Virus record (IMG/VR): IMGVR_UViG_3300044535_002945
Span: 1-59,927 of that record
Direction: 5' to 3' (one strand)
Length of the DNA: 59,927 nucleotides
Source: a virus
This document shows positions 31,371-37,714 of the stretch, one piece after another (position 1 is the stretch's first letter; each line of letters starts with the position of its first letter). The translations under genes were made by a program, and so were the position numbers. Under the pieces are notes generated by a model that was not told the DNA's origin, did no database searches, and saw only the letters and a program-made list of their open reading frames with translations.

Positions 31371-31390
31371 GTAGAAGGTTACCCCTCTAC
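31371..31390 (-). promoter_or_regulatory. Hairpin in the ribonucleotide reductase leader
   Basis: An inverted repeat (GTAGAGG with CCTTCTAC on the minus strand) lies ~20 bases before the ATG, followed by a short TTTTCTT. It may be an attenuator or a regulatory leader structure; no cobalamin-riboswitch features are visible in this short space. Confidence 0.4.
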
Positions 31391-31432
31391 TCTCTGTTAT
31401 AAGTGTAGTATATATTTATTCTCTCGTGAAAT

Positions 31433-31684
31433 CTACTTTCGTTCGATGAAAGAATAAAGTTTATTTGCGGTACCGAGAATCTTGTCGTAAAGTCTCTCGT
31501 TTGCAAGTACAGATTCAGGATATTCTAGGAACTCCTTGGAACCATCGCTGTTGCTTCGCACTTCTTCTTGCCTGAGATAAATGTTATGCATTTCCAGATC
31601 CTTTGCCATCTGGAGAACCTCAAGTCTAATCTCATAGGCGTTTTTGTTTGCAGTGCTAACCGTGTTTGTTTGTGATGTTTTCAT
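31433..31684 (-). CDS. Small helical protein, 83 aa
   Basis: Start at the ATG at 31682-31684 (an upstream TTG is possible). The protein is mainly helical with no motif (YEIRLEVLQMAKDLEMHNIY and ESVLANERLYDKILG). A 16-base imperfect palindrome (GCACGAT/ATCGTAC) precedes it and could be an operator. It is on the same strand as the reductase, 81 bases upstream of it. Function unknown. Confidence 0.5.
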   Translation of the reverse strand: MKTSQTNTVSTANKNAYEIRLEVLQMAKDLEMHNIYLRQEEVRSNSDGSKEFLEYPESVLANERLYDKILGTANKLYSFIERK

Positions 31685-31751
31685 ATGTGTTTTGCACGAT
31701 TCATCGTACAAATTTACTTATTTTTCTATTCTGCAAAGTGCAACTTGTAAA

Positions 31752-31759
31752 AATAAATA
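31752..31759 (+). promoter_or_regulatory. Late promoter box AATAAATA
   Basis: AATAAATA, here 18 bases before the ATG at 31778, the only one of the class with so long a predicted leader. Confidence 0.45.
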
Positions 31760-31777
31760 ATCTGAATTAATATTCAT

Positions 31778-32236
31778 ATGGTTAAAATCCAAGTACGGTA
31801 CGGAAAGAAAACAGCCGATTGGTTCTTGAGATTTGGCATAGAAAGAAAGAAATTACAATTAGCCTTTGAAAAATTATTAGAAAAAGAGTTTCCAGGTAAA
31901 AAAATTAAAAGACACATAAACATTAAGGCTGATTCTCGATTCTTAGATAGTGGTTATTACTTCGGGAGTAATACTTTAGATATTGGGGTTGCTCCATTTA
32001 GGAAGAAATATGATAAGAAGTCAAGAAGACGTATATTTTTAAGAGATTTATTACACGAATTCAGGCACTGGATACAAGATAAACTGCTAAAAGTAAAAGA
32101 AAAGGAACTTGATTATACAGCTCACGATGTAGATAATAAAACAGATAAGTACTATTGGAATGTTTGGGAAGTAGATGCTAGACACTATTCAACTAAGCAC
32201 TTTCAACGAACTTTTAGACTATTGTTTAATAAATAA
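31778..32236 (+). CDS. Zincin-like HExxH protein
   Basis: 152 residues. LLHEFRHWIQD (around residue 94-104) contains HEFRH, a perfect HExxH zinc motif. VWEVDARHYST, about 36 residues later, supplies the likely third ligand Glu/Asp, as in gluzincin or SprT-like metalloproteins. The N-terminal ~80 residues are a beta/alpha domain (KKIKRHINIKADSRFLDSGY). A phage SprT- or ImmA-like metallopeptidase could cut regulatory or cell-wall-linked proteins. The catalytic motif is clear; the family and substrate are not. Confidence 0.68.
   Translation: MVKIQVRYGKKTADWFLRFGIERKKLQLAFEKLLEKEFPGKKIKRHINIKADSRFLDSGYYFGSNTLDIGVAPFRKKYDKKSRRRIFLRDLLHEFRHWIQDKLLKVKEKELDYTAHDVDNKTDKYYWNVWEVDARHYSTKHFQRTFRLLFNK
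32228..32235 (+). promoter_or_regulatory. Late promoter box AATAAATA
   Basis: AATAAATA overlapping the end of the zincin gene, 5 bases before the ATG at 32241. Confidence 0.6.
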
Positions 32237-32240
32237 CTAT

Positions 32241-32603
32241 ATGAAATATATTAAGAATCTACTTACTATTCTCAATCAGCTCAAAGTCTATCATTGGCAG
32301 ACTACTAGCTATGCTCAACATCAGGCTCTTGGTGGAGCCTATGATGCTCTCAATGGTTTGATTGATCAATTCATTGAAGTATACATGGGTAAATACGGTA
32401 GAATAGAAGCCAAAGGTGGTTCTTCTACAGTTGACTTGTTTAATACAGATCAATTGCCTGTAGATGGTTTTGTAAATAATGCTGTAGAGTATATTGTAGC
32501 TTTAGAGATTCCTGATAAGAATGCTGATACAGATCTTATGAACATCAGAGACGAGATGCTTGCTGAACTCAATAAGCTCAAGTATCTATTGACCTTAGAG
32601 TAA
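32241..32603 (+). CDS. DUF5856/Dps-like ferritin-fold protein
   Basis: 120 residues from the ATG at 32241. LLTILNQLKVYHWQTTSYAQ followed by GAYDALNGLIDQFIEVYMGK has the helical pattern of the DUF5856 family, related to Dps/ferritin-like four-helix proteins (His in helix 1, conserved D-x-x-I-E in helix 2). It could store iron, bind DNA or protect the phage from oxidation. It is convergent with the flavodoxin-like gene at 32604, which begins immediately after its stop. Confidence 0.65.
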   Translation: MKYIKNLLTILNQLKVYHWQTTSYAQHQALGGAYDALNGLIDQFIEVYMGKYGRIEAKGGSSTVDLFNTDQLPVDGFVNNAVEYIVALEIPDKNADTDLMNIRDEMLAELNKLKYLLTLE

Positions 32604-33347
32604 TTAATCTTCAATAACAAATTGCTTCTCGAATGTCGTATAAGCCTTCTTATACGACTCTTTTGTTTCTAAAGTAGCATTTTGTGTGTATTGCCAGTTC
32701 CAGAACATCTCTTTAGGTGTTTTAAATCCAAAAAACTCTAATACCTGCTTTTGAGTATCTAATACATCTTTTCCATTCCAGTTCTGACCAATCAATATTA
32801 AACCAGCATCAATATTAGATACAATGTTCTTCTCACCCAGCGTTGAATGTCTGTTTTCGATCCAGGTTAAACGCTCAATTAGCTTTTGATAGTAACCATT
32901 TGTTTGTCCCCATCTAACTGAACCAAATATCTGAACTGCATCACTCTCGAACAACGGTTTACTAATCTTCCAAAGTTCGTCATCCTTGTTATTGATACTA
33001 GCCCAGCATCTATGAAAACCACTAGGGTTCTTTTCTTTGTCTTTTAACAAGGCATCCTTAGTACCACAGTGATTACCACCTTTATCAGGGCTGCTACTAA
33101 CATTTCCTTCACATGGATAGATCTTTAGCTTAGGTACTTCAATTAATGTAGCCTTTTGCTTTCCTAATTGTTCCTGAACATAGATAGCTAATTGAGTAGA
33201 CTTAGGAATATCGTCAGTATGACCTGTCCAACGATTAGAAGTGGTGAGAAGAAGAACTTTTTCTTTCTTAGACAAGTAGTCTATTGTTTTATCAAGCTGT
33301 TCTCTTTCTTTACTCTCTTGAATAAGATAATGATTTAAAAAGTTCAT
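32604..33347 (-). CDS. Flavodoxin-like / FMN-reductase-fold protein
   Basis: A 247-residue protein. KVLLLTTSNRWTGHTDDIPK forms the FMN phosphate loop region, YPCEGNVSSSPDKGGNHCGT carries Cys residues, and SVRWGQTNGYYQKLIERLTW matches the isoalloxazine-side segment of flavodoxin/NADPH-dependent FMN reductase folds. The first ~25 residues (MNFLNHYLIQESKEREQLDK) are an added helical tail. It probably binds flavin and transfers electrons, possibly linked to the oxygenase or ribonucleotide reductase, but no partner is proven. Confidence 0.65.
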   Translation of the reverse strand: MNFLNHYLIQESKEREQLDKTIDYLSKKEKVLLLTTSNRWTGHTDDIPKSTQLAIYVQEQLGKQKATLIEVPKLKIYPCEGNVSSSPDKGGNHCGTKDALLKDKEKNPSGFHRCWASINNKDDELWKISKPLFESDAVQIFGSVRWGQTNGYYQKLIERLTWIENRHSTLGEKNIVSNIDAGLILIGQNWNGKDVLDTQKQVLEFFGFKTPKEMFWNWQYTQNATLETKESYKKAYTTFEKQFVIED

Positions 33348-33353
33348 TTCTAT

Positions 33354-33361
33354 TATTTATT
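33354..33361 (-). promoter_or_regulatory. Late promoter box AATAAATA
   Basis: AATAAATA on the minus strand, 6 bases before the ATG at 33347. Confidence 0.55.
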
Positions 33362-33363
33362 TG

Positions 33364-33780
33364 TTATGCTAAAGACATGCCCCTGCTTTTTCTACCAGAT
33401 CCTTTATTTCTTGCTCCCCAGTTTTCTTGCTGGCTATGACAATTTGGGCATATTAATCTAACATTATTGGGTTTATGGTTACTAGGGTTTCCGTCTATAT
33501 GGTCTACTTGTAGTGTTAACGGCTTGTTATTCCAATTAGATATATTGCAACACTCACACTTATAGCCTCTCTCTTCTGTAATATATCTACGAATTGTTGT
33601 TCTTTCAATTACTTGAGAATCCCCATTTAACCACTTTTGCTTGTTTAAGAATTGTTTTTATTCTCCTCTGCAAGCAGGGTTGCAAAACTTGTTTTTTGAA
33701 ACTAAGTGATGCATCATTTCTTTTTCAGCTCCACAGTTTAAGCATTTAAAAGAATCTCTCGTTTTGGTAGGTCTAGCCAT
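33364..33780 (-). pseudogene. HNH homing endonuclease with in-frame TAA
   Basis: From the ATG at 33778-33780 the minus strand reads MARPTKTRDSFKCLNCGAEK, ending at NPACRGE with TAA (33658-33660). The same frame continues to a second TAA (33364-33366) without any shift and encodes KQFLNKQKWLNGDSQV, ERGYKCECC, LQVDHIDGNPSNHKPNN and VRLICPNCHSQQENWG, the HNH core with two CxxC pairs. A complete gene of 138 codons therefore carries one nonsense codon in a zinc-ribbon-plus-HNH protein. A point mutation, a sequencing error or readthrough are possible. TAA is a normal stop elsewhere in the window, so code reassignment is unlikely. It sits 41 bases from tRNA-Gly. Confidence 0.8.
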
Positions 33781-33785
33781 GTCAA

Positions 33786-33793
33786 TATTTATT
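33786..33793 (-). promoter_or_regulatory. Late promoter box AATAAATA
   Basis: AATAAATA 5 bases before the ATG of the broken HNH gene. Confidence 0.5.
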
Positions 33794-33820
33794 AGGCTAC
33801 GATTATTTTTTAGAGAGAAA

Positions 33821-33896
33821 TGGTGCGGTATGAGGGAATCGAACCCTCGTCTCAAGCTTGGCAAGCTCGCATAATAAGCCACTATACGAATACCGC
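33821..33896 (-). tRNA. tRNA-Gly(GCC)
   Basis: Acceptor GCGGTAT/ATACCGC, anticodon stem CGAGC/GCTTG with loop TTGCCAA (anticodon GCC), T arm GAGGG/CCCTC; CCA is encoded. It lies next to the HNH gene. Confidence 0.93.
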
Positions 33897-33934
33897 ATTG
33901 ACTATATTATTTACTATCTCCTAGATAAAAGCAA

Positions 33935-33967
33935 CAAAAAACCCGCTGAGAAATTAATCTCAGCGGG
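33935..33967 (-). terminator. Rho-independent terminator
   Basis: CCCGCTGAGA...TCTCAGCGGG inverted repeat (33942-33967) followed on the minus strand by a seven-base T run. It ends the outer-membrane-protein gene. Confidence 0.88.
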
Positions 33968-33985
33968 CTAACTGACTGATTCTGA

Positions 33986-34693
33986 TTAGAAGCGGAAGTT
34001 CAAGCCAGCGGAAACAACAACTGAACCATTAAGCTCCTTAGTAGCGAAGTTAAACTTGCTAGTGCTAAAGTTGTTATCAACATAACTAACATCAGCAAAC
34101 GGAGTAAGGGTTCCAAAGGAGAGCTCAAACGGACGAGCAACAGTAACCTTACCAACGAAGGCCTCATAATCGGTGAACTTACCATACTCAGCAAGAGGAG
34201 TCACAGAGAAGCCGAACGGGAGAGCCTGAACGCGATAAAGACCTGCACTAACACCAGTCTGATCGAGGTTGTAATCATAAGAACCGCGAACATAAGGAGT
34301 GACATATGGGTTCTTAAGAGCAAGCTTAGCTCCAAACTCAGTGGAATTAGGAATACCAGTCACACCGCTTTGGTGACGAGTAATATCAGCATCAGCACGC
34401 AAAGAGAAATCACTGAAAAGATCAAATGCCTTTCCAGTTCCAAGCGTCCAATGAGACTGATCCAAGTCGTTGTTGGGGAGCAACGTGCCCTTGAGGTAGA
34501 CATCAGCATACTTAAGAGTCTTGCTGGCATCAACAGCAATCAATGCTGAGGCATTGTTACGAACAACACCATTAACGACGTAGTTATTATTGTATCCTGC
34601 CGTAACCCCAACAGAGGCGTTATCAGCGGCAGTGATAGAAAGGGCGACAACCAAAGATGCGATCGCCACGAGGGACTTAAACATGTTTTTCAT
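33986..34693 (-). CDS. Outer-membrane beta-barrel protein with signal peptide
   Basis: A 235-residue protein. A signal peptide (MKNMFKSLVAIASLVVALSI) ends at TAADNASVG. The mature part is alternating amphipathic strands (SVGVTAGYNNNYVVNGVV and YVTPYVRGSYDYNLDQTGVS) and ends in LNFRF, with the terminal Phe typical of beta-barrels recognised by BamA. It has its own sigma70-like promoter, a terminator and a more G/C-rich codon use than neighbours, which suggests recent acquisition from a bacterial host or early high expression. A phage outer-membrane protein may block adsorption (superinfection exclusion) or take up nutrients; function is inferred. Confidence 0.75.
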   Translation of the reverse strand: MKNMFKSLVAIASLVVALSITAADNASVGVTAGYNNNYVVNGVVRNNASALIAVDASKTLKYADVYLKGTLLPNNDLDQSHWTLGTGKAFDLFSDFSLRADADITRHQSGVTGIPNSTEFGAKLALKNPYVTPYVRGSYDYNLDQTGVSAGLYRVQALPFGFSVTPLAEYGKFTDYEAFVGKVTVARPFELSFGTLTPFADVSYVDNNFSTSKFNFATKELNGSVVVSAGLNFRF

Positions 34694-34703
34694 ATCGAGT
34701 AAT

Positions 34704-34731
34704 ATTATAAAGCGTTGCCAAAAAAAAGCAA
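34704..34731 (-). promoter_or_regulatory. Sigma70-like promoter for the outer-membrane protein
   Basis: TTGCTT (34726-34731), 16-base spacer, TATAAT (34704-34709), then 10 bases to the ATG. Predicted leader of about 4 bases. GTTGC/GCAAC inverted repeats overlap the -35 region. Confidence 0.6.
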
Positions 34732-34752
34732 CTGTTTTTATTTAGGTCAGCG

Positions 34753-34760
34753 CATAAATA
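34753..34760 (+). promoter_or_regulatory. Late promoter box CATAAATA
   Basis: CATAAATA 5 bases before the ATG at 34766; no -35 element is visible upstream, as expected for a T4-type late promoter. Confidence 0.6.
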
Positions 34761-34765
34761 TTTCT

Positions 34766-35812
34766 ATGATCGTATCAAAGCTCAAAGATATCTATGCCCG
34801 AAAAGTCCTCAGAGAACAGGATGAGGTGAAAATCTTTAAGCAGGACCCTGATCAAGACTCAGTTGAGCACATTGCCACCTTGGATAAAGTCTACTACAAC
34901 AATGTTCTCAGAAGAGCTCTTAAGGCAAACGATGTTTCTGGAGAAGAAGTTGACACAGTCTTGTTTAAAGAGTCTCTTATAAAGGCTGGAGTTGCTCCAG
35001 GCTCTGATATCGCCAACTCATTTGCAGTCTTTATCAAGGAGACTGGTATGACTTTCAAGAAAGAAAATCAAGATGAGTTTGCCAAGATTTTAAAACTCTA
35101 CGGAGAAAGCAGCGATAGTGGTTCTCTTGTTGAGATTCTTACTACCTGTTACAAAGGCAACGTTTCTTCTCATATTCCAGAACTTACTCGCCTAGTAAAA
35201 CAAAAGACAGAGGCTAAAAAAGGTAAGGCTGTTGGTCCAGGTGAAATTTTCTTTGAGATTTTCGCAGGTGGTACTAGCGCCTCTGTAGGTGATATGGAAC
35301 TAGATGGGAAGACTTTTGAAATTAAGTCTACTCCAGGTGCTAGATTAGAGACAGAGAGAACAGAAGGAGCTAGCAAAGAAGATCTAGGTCGCAAGGCTGC
35401 AGAAGGTGACTTAGAAGATATTAAAGACTTGGTCTCTGTATTAGCTGGATATGATATTGATGATCCAGGTAAAGAGGAGCTAATTAGTGGCACTCTTGAT
35501 TCTTATATTGAAAGCAGAAAGTCTTCTATTGTAAGAAGCATCAGAACCAAATACATCGACAAGAGAACCTTATCTCAGGCTGACGATTTATTGAGGCTAG
35601 TTGGCTTTATACAATTAAAGTGCTACCAGCTCAATAAGAACTTCGATTACCTATTAGCCTTTGATTGTGAAAGTACTGATATTAAGATTGATCTTGTCAA
35701 TTCTAACATTCCAGTAAGCCAACTCTTAGAAAAGAAAAAAGATTGGAGATTTAATTACGACTGGTCAACTGGCTCTGGTTATAGCACAGCCATGAAGATC
35801 ATGGCTATTTAA
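34766..35812 (+). CDS. PD-(D/E)XK nuclease-like protein, 348 aa
   Basis: 348 residues from the ATG at 34766, fixed by the late box. The centre GPGEIFFEIFAGGTSASVGD followed by MELDGKTFEIKST is the restriction-endonuclease-like pattern: Glu in a helix, Asp after a turn, then (I/V)EIK. The rest is helical (residues 30-140 and 200-300). Such proteins in phages act as restriction-like nucleases, capsid-linked nucleases or recombination enzymes. It is convergent with, and overlaps by 8 bases, the HNH gene at 35805. The exact role is unknown. Confidence 0.65.
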   Translation: MIVSKLKDIYARKVLREQDEVKIFKQDPDQDSVEHIATLDKVYYNNVLRRALKANDVSGEEVDTVLFKESLIKAGVAPGSDIANSFAVFIKETGMTFKKENQDEFAKILKLYGESSDSGSLVEILTTCYKGNVSSHIPELTRLVKQKTEAKKGKAVGPGEIFFEIFAGGTSASVGDMELDGKTFEIKSTPGARLETERTEGASKEDLGRKAAEGDLEDIKDLVSVLAGYDIDDPGKEELISGTLDSYIESRKSSIVRSIRTKYIDKRTLSQADDLLRLVGFIQLKCYQLNKNFDYLLAFDCESTDIKIDLVNSNIPVSQLLEKKKDWRFNYDWSTGSGYSTAMKIMAI

Positions 35813-36278
35813 AATTCTTCTTATATTCTTCTACAATGGTATTTATTTTATCTCTATAACTGCTGTGCATGTACTGATGGTGAGTTGGACACAGCGGAAT
35901 TAAATTGTTTGGATTATTATTATCGTGATTTCCATCGTAATGATGAACTTCAACAATTAAATTTTCTTTGCAAACAATACATTCTTTTTTATGATAATGA
36001 AAACAAGTAGTTCTATAGCTGTCTTCTTTCCAGTTACCGTTATTAGGTCCGGTTCTAAACAACTTATTTGAGCAAGCATATGAACAAGTTGTGCTAGGTC
36101 TCTTTACTGATGTAATAAAATTGTTTTTACAAATCGGGCAAGTACTAATTTGCTTGCTTTTGTTAACTTTACAAACTTTACAGGTGTAATTCTCTTTTTG
36201 TTTGATGTTTTTTAATTCATAATCCCATTTTTCAATCTGAATTAAACAAGAAGAACACTTTATAAAAACTTTACCCAT
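35805..36278 (-). CDS. HNH homing endonuclease with zinc ribbons
   Basis: A 157-residue protein with a series of CxxC pairs (KCSSC, CKVCKV, CPICKN, CIVCKE) and a C-terminal HNH core: VEVHHYDGNHDNNNPNNLIP then LCPTHHQYMHS. This combines zinc-ribbon DNA-binding repeats with a complete HNH active site. It lies 52 bases from two tRNA genes and overlaps the convergent nuclease gene. Its late box is 5 bases before the ATG. Homing nucleases beside tRNAs are typical of large phages. The gene appears intact. Confidence 0.85.
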   Translation of the reverse strand: MGKVFIKCSSCLIQIEKWDYELKNIKQKENYTCKVCKVNKSKQISTCPICKNNFITSVKRPSTTCSYACSNKLFRTGPNNGNWKEDSYRTTCFHYHKKECIVCKENLIVEVHHYDGNHDNNNPNNLIPLCPTHHQYMHSSYRDKINTIVEEYKKNFK

Positions 36279-36283
36279 ACAAT

Positions 36284-36291
36284 TATTTATT
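36284..36291 (-). promoter_or_regulatory. Late promoter box AATAAATA
   Basis: AATAAATA 5 bases before the HNH start at 36278. Confidence 0.55.
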
Positions 36292-36329
36292 CAAATTGTA
36301 TGGGTTTGAGACAACCTCTCGAATTAAAA

Positions 36330-36403
36330 TGGTCGGCCACGACAGAATTGAACTGTCTCCGCATGCTCCCAAAGCATGTATGCTACCGTAACACTTGTGA
36401 CCG
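36330..36403 (-). tRNA. tRNA-Pro(UGG)
   Basis: Acceptor CGGTCAC/GTGGCCG with the C1-G72 pair of proline tRNAs, anticodon stem CATGC/GCATG with loop TTTGGGA (anticodon TGG); CCA encoded. Confidence 0.94.
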
Positions 36404-36408
36404 ATAAA

Positions 36409-36483
36409 TGGTGGGAAGTAGAGGATTTGAACCTCTGGCCTTATCCGTGTAAAGGATCTGCTCTGCCGCTGAGCTAACCTCCC
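36409..36483 (-). tRNA. tRNA-Val(UAC)
   Basis: Acceptor GGGAGGT with ACTTCCC, loop TTTACAC giving anticodon TAC, T arm AGAGG/CCTCT; CCA encoded. Six bases upstream of tRNA-Pro on the same strand. Confidence 0.93.
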
Positions 36484-36497
36484 GTGTTATTATTTAA

Positions 36498-37442
36498 TCA
36501 ATTAAGCAACAAATCCAGAGCTTTTTGCTTAATTTGTACACCCTGCCCAAAGATTGTATTAGCTACAAAACGTTTTTCAAGAGCAATTTTACCGTGCTTA
36601 AGAATCTTATTCGGATTATTATGATGGTCAAAATACTCCGTAACTGCATTGAACATATCCCAACGAGTACGCCCAATGTTACCAGCACCGTTATTAAACA
36701 GCTCAATGATATGAGCCTTGCGGTGAATAAGACGCATAGACTGCTTTGAATTAGCCTTCTTAGCGTTCTTAGGCATAAGCTTATCAAGAAAGTTTTTAGC
36801 CTCCTGAGCATTCATAATCTTATCGTTAAGAGCATCAGCCTGTTCAACAAAACCCTTGCCTGCATCCAAGAAGCTATTGATAAGAATCATATTAGTATCA
36901 ATCTTGCGTTGGTGATTCTTGGTGTGCATAACACCAAGACCAGACTCAGAAGCAGCCTTAACCATGAGCTTCAACTGATTGTTACAGAAGATTCGATGAG
37001 CCATACTCAAATAAGAGTTTCGAAAAGTACCATCGTTAGTAATCAAACAGAAGATACGATTGTTAATTGTATCCATGGGACGGTACTTGAGACTCATCGG
37101 ATTCTTAAATCGAGCTGCTACCCAGCACTTTCGCCCGTTTTCAATGATACCAGCGTTCTCATACTCAAGATCGAACTTTTTAACAATGTTCTTGTGGAAA
37201 GGTTCAACCATAGTAGGAACATCAACAATGTTATAACGCTTACCAACAATACCAAGCACAGAATCGTTGTTGGTGTTGCGAATAATGAACTTATCCTTGA
37301 TCTGTTTGCCATTGCGGTCAAACAGCGGCTCCTTCTCGAGCTTAAAGTCAAGATTAGCTCGTGTAATCAACTCGTCGAAGTCGGTAACACCAGTGATTTC
37401 GGTTCCAAGCTTCGTGTCGAGAGAGATAAGATTGCTTGTCAT
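36498..37442 (-). CDS. DUF932 phage/plasmid-like protein
   Basis: 314 residues from the ATG at 37440-37442. It matches the layout of the DUF932 family found on phages and plasmids: NDSVLGIVGKRYNIVDVPTM, then NRIFCLITNDGTFRNS and AHRIFCNNQLKLMVK, followed by a helical C-terminus with a conserved RTRWDMFNAVTEYFDH. The biochemical role of the family is not established; an early DNA-metabolism or host-takeover function is often assumed. It has an exact TATAAATA box plus TTGCCT -35, so it can be read by early and perhaps late polymerase. Confidence 0.8.
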   Translation of the reverse strand: MTSNLISLDTKLGTEITGVTDFDELITRANLDFKLEKEPLFDRNGKQIKDKFIIRNTNNDSVLGIVGKRYNIVDVPTMVEPFHKNIVKKFDLEYENAGIIENGRKCWVAARFKNPMSLKYRPMDTINNRIFCLITNDGTFRNSYLSMAHRIFCNNQLKLMVKAASESGLGVMHTKNHQRKIDTNMILINSFLDAGKGFVEQADALNDKIMNAQEAKNFLDKLMPKNAKKANSKQSMRLIHRKAHIIELFNNGAGNIGRTRWDMFNAVTEYFDHHNNPNKILKHGKIALEKRFVANTIFGQGVQIKQKALDLLLN

Positions 37443-37447
37443 ACCAT

Positions 37448-37478
37448 TATTTATAGTCTCGATATCAGAAAAAGGCAA
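37448..37478 (-). promoter_or_regulatory. Combined sigma70/late promoter
   Basis: The exact T4 late box TATAAATA (37448-37455) lies 5 bases before the ATG, and TTGCCT (37473-37478) sits 17 bases upstream of TATAAA. It could serve both early and late transcription. Confidence 0.65.
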
Positions 37479-37487
37479 CAGGAAAGT

Positions 37488-37679
37488 TTACTCCCTCCAA
37501 CCTTTTTGCAGATGGTAGGCAAGGTTGCCGTCAGCATTATACATTTCCAGAATATCTTCCTCAAACTTCACCTGCTTCAAGGCGAGCTTATGAGCAAGCT
37601 GAACGTTCTTTCCAGAGATCTCGATGTCGCGGCAATCGTGATTGTGGAAGTTGCGAATAACGACTTTGTAACTCTTCAT
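37488..37679 (-). CDS. Small hypothetical protein, 63 aa
   Basis: The start at MKSYKVVIRNFHNHDCRDIE is chosen because an upstream in-frame ATG would overlap the -10 box. The protein is mixed alpha/beta with no known motif (SGKNVQLAHKLALKQVKFEE). It is divergent from nothing nearby and precedes the DUF932 gene on the same strand. Function unknown. Confidence 0.55.
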   Translation of the reverse strand: MKSYKVVIRNFHNHDCRDIEISGKNVQLAHKLALKQVKFEEDILEMYNADGNLAYHLQKGWRE

Positions 37680-37686
37680 GACCAAC

Positions 37687-37714
37687 ATTATAGATGGTCT
37701 AGTTTATGAATCAA
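37687..37714 (-). promoter_or_regulatory. Sigma70-like promoter, leaderless start
   Basis: TTGATT (37709-37714), 16-base spacer, TATAAT (37687-37692), then 7 bases to the ATG at 37679. The promoter overlaps the 3' end of the Clp gene. Confidence 0.7.

Noticed and set aside
31352-31432. Cobalamin riboswitch before the B12-dependent reductase
   Set aside because: The gap is ~80 bases with only one small hairpin; the B12-box and long helical scaffold are not visible.
33658-33660. Genetic-code reassignment of TAA
   Set aside because: TAA ends many other intact genes here, so a nonsense mutation or an error is more likely.
33781-33882. Longer N-terminal start for the broken HNH gene inside the tRNA-Gly region
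   Set aside because: It would translate part of the tRNA gene and lacks a promoter; the ATG at 33780 has the late box 5 bases upstream.
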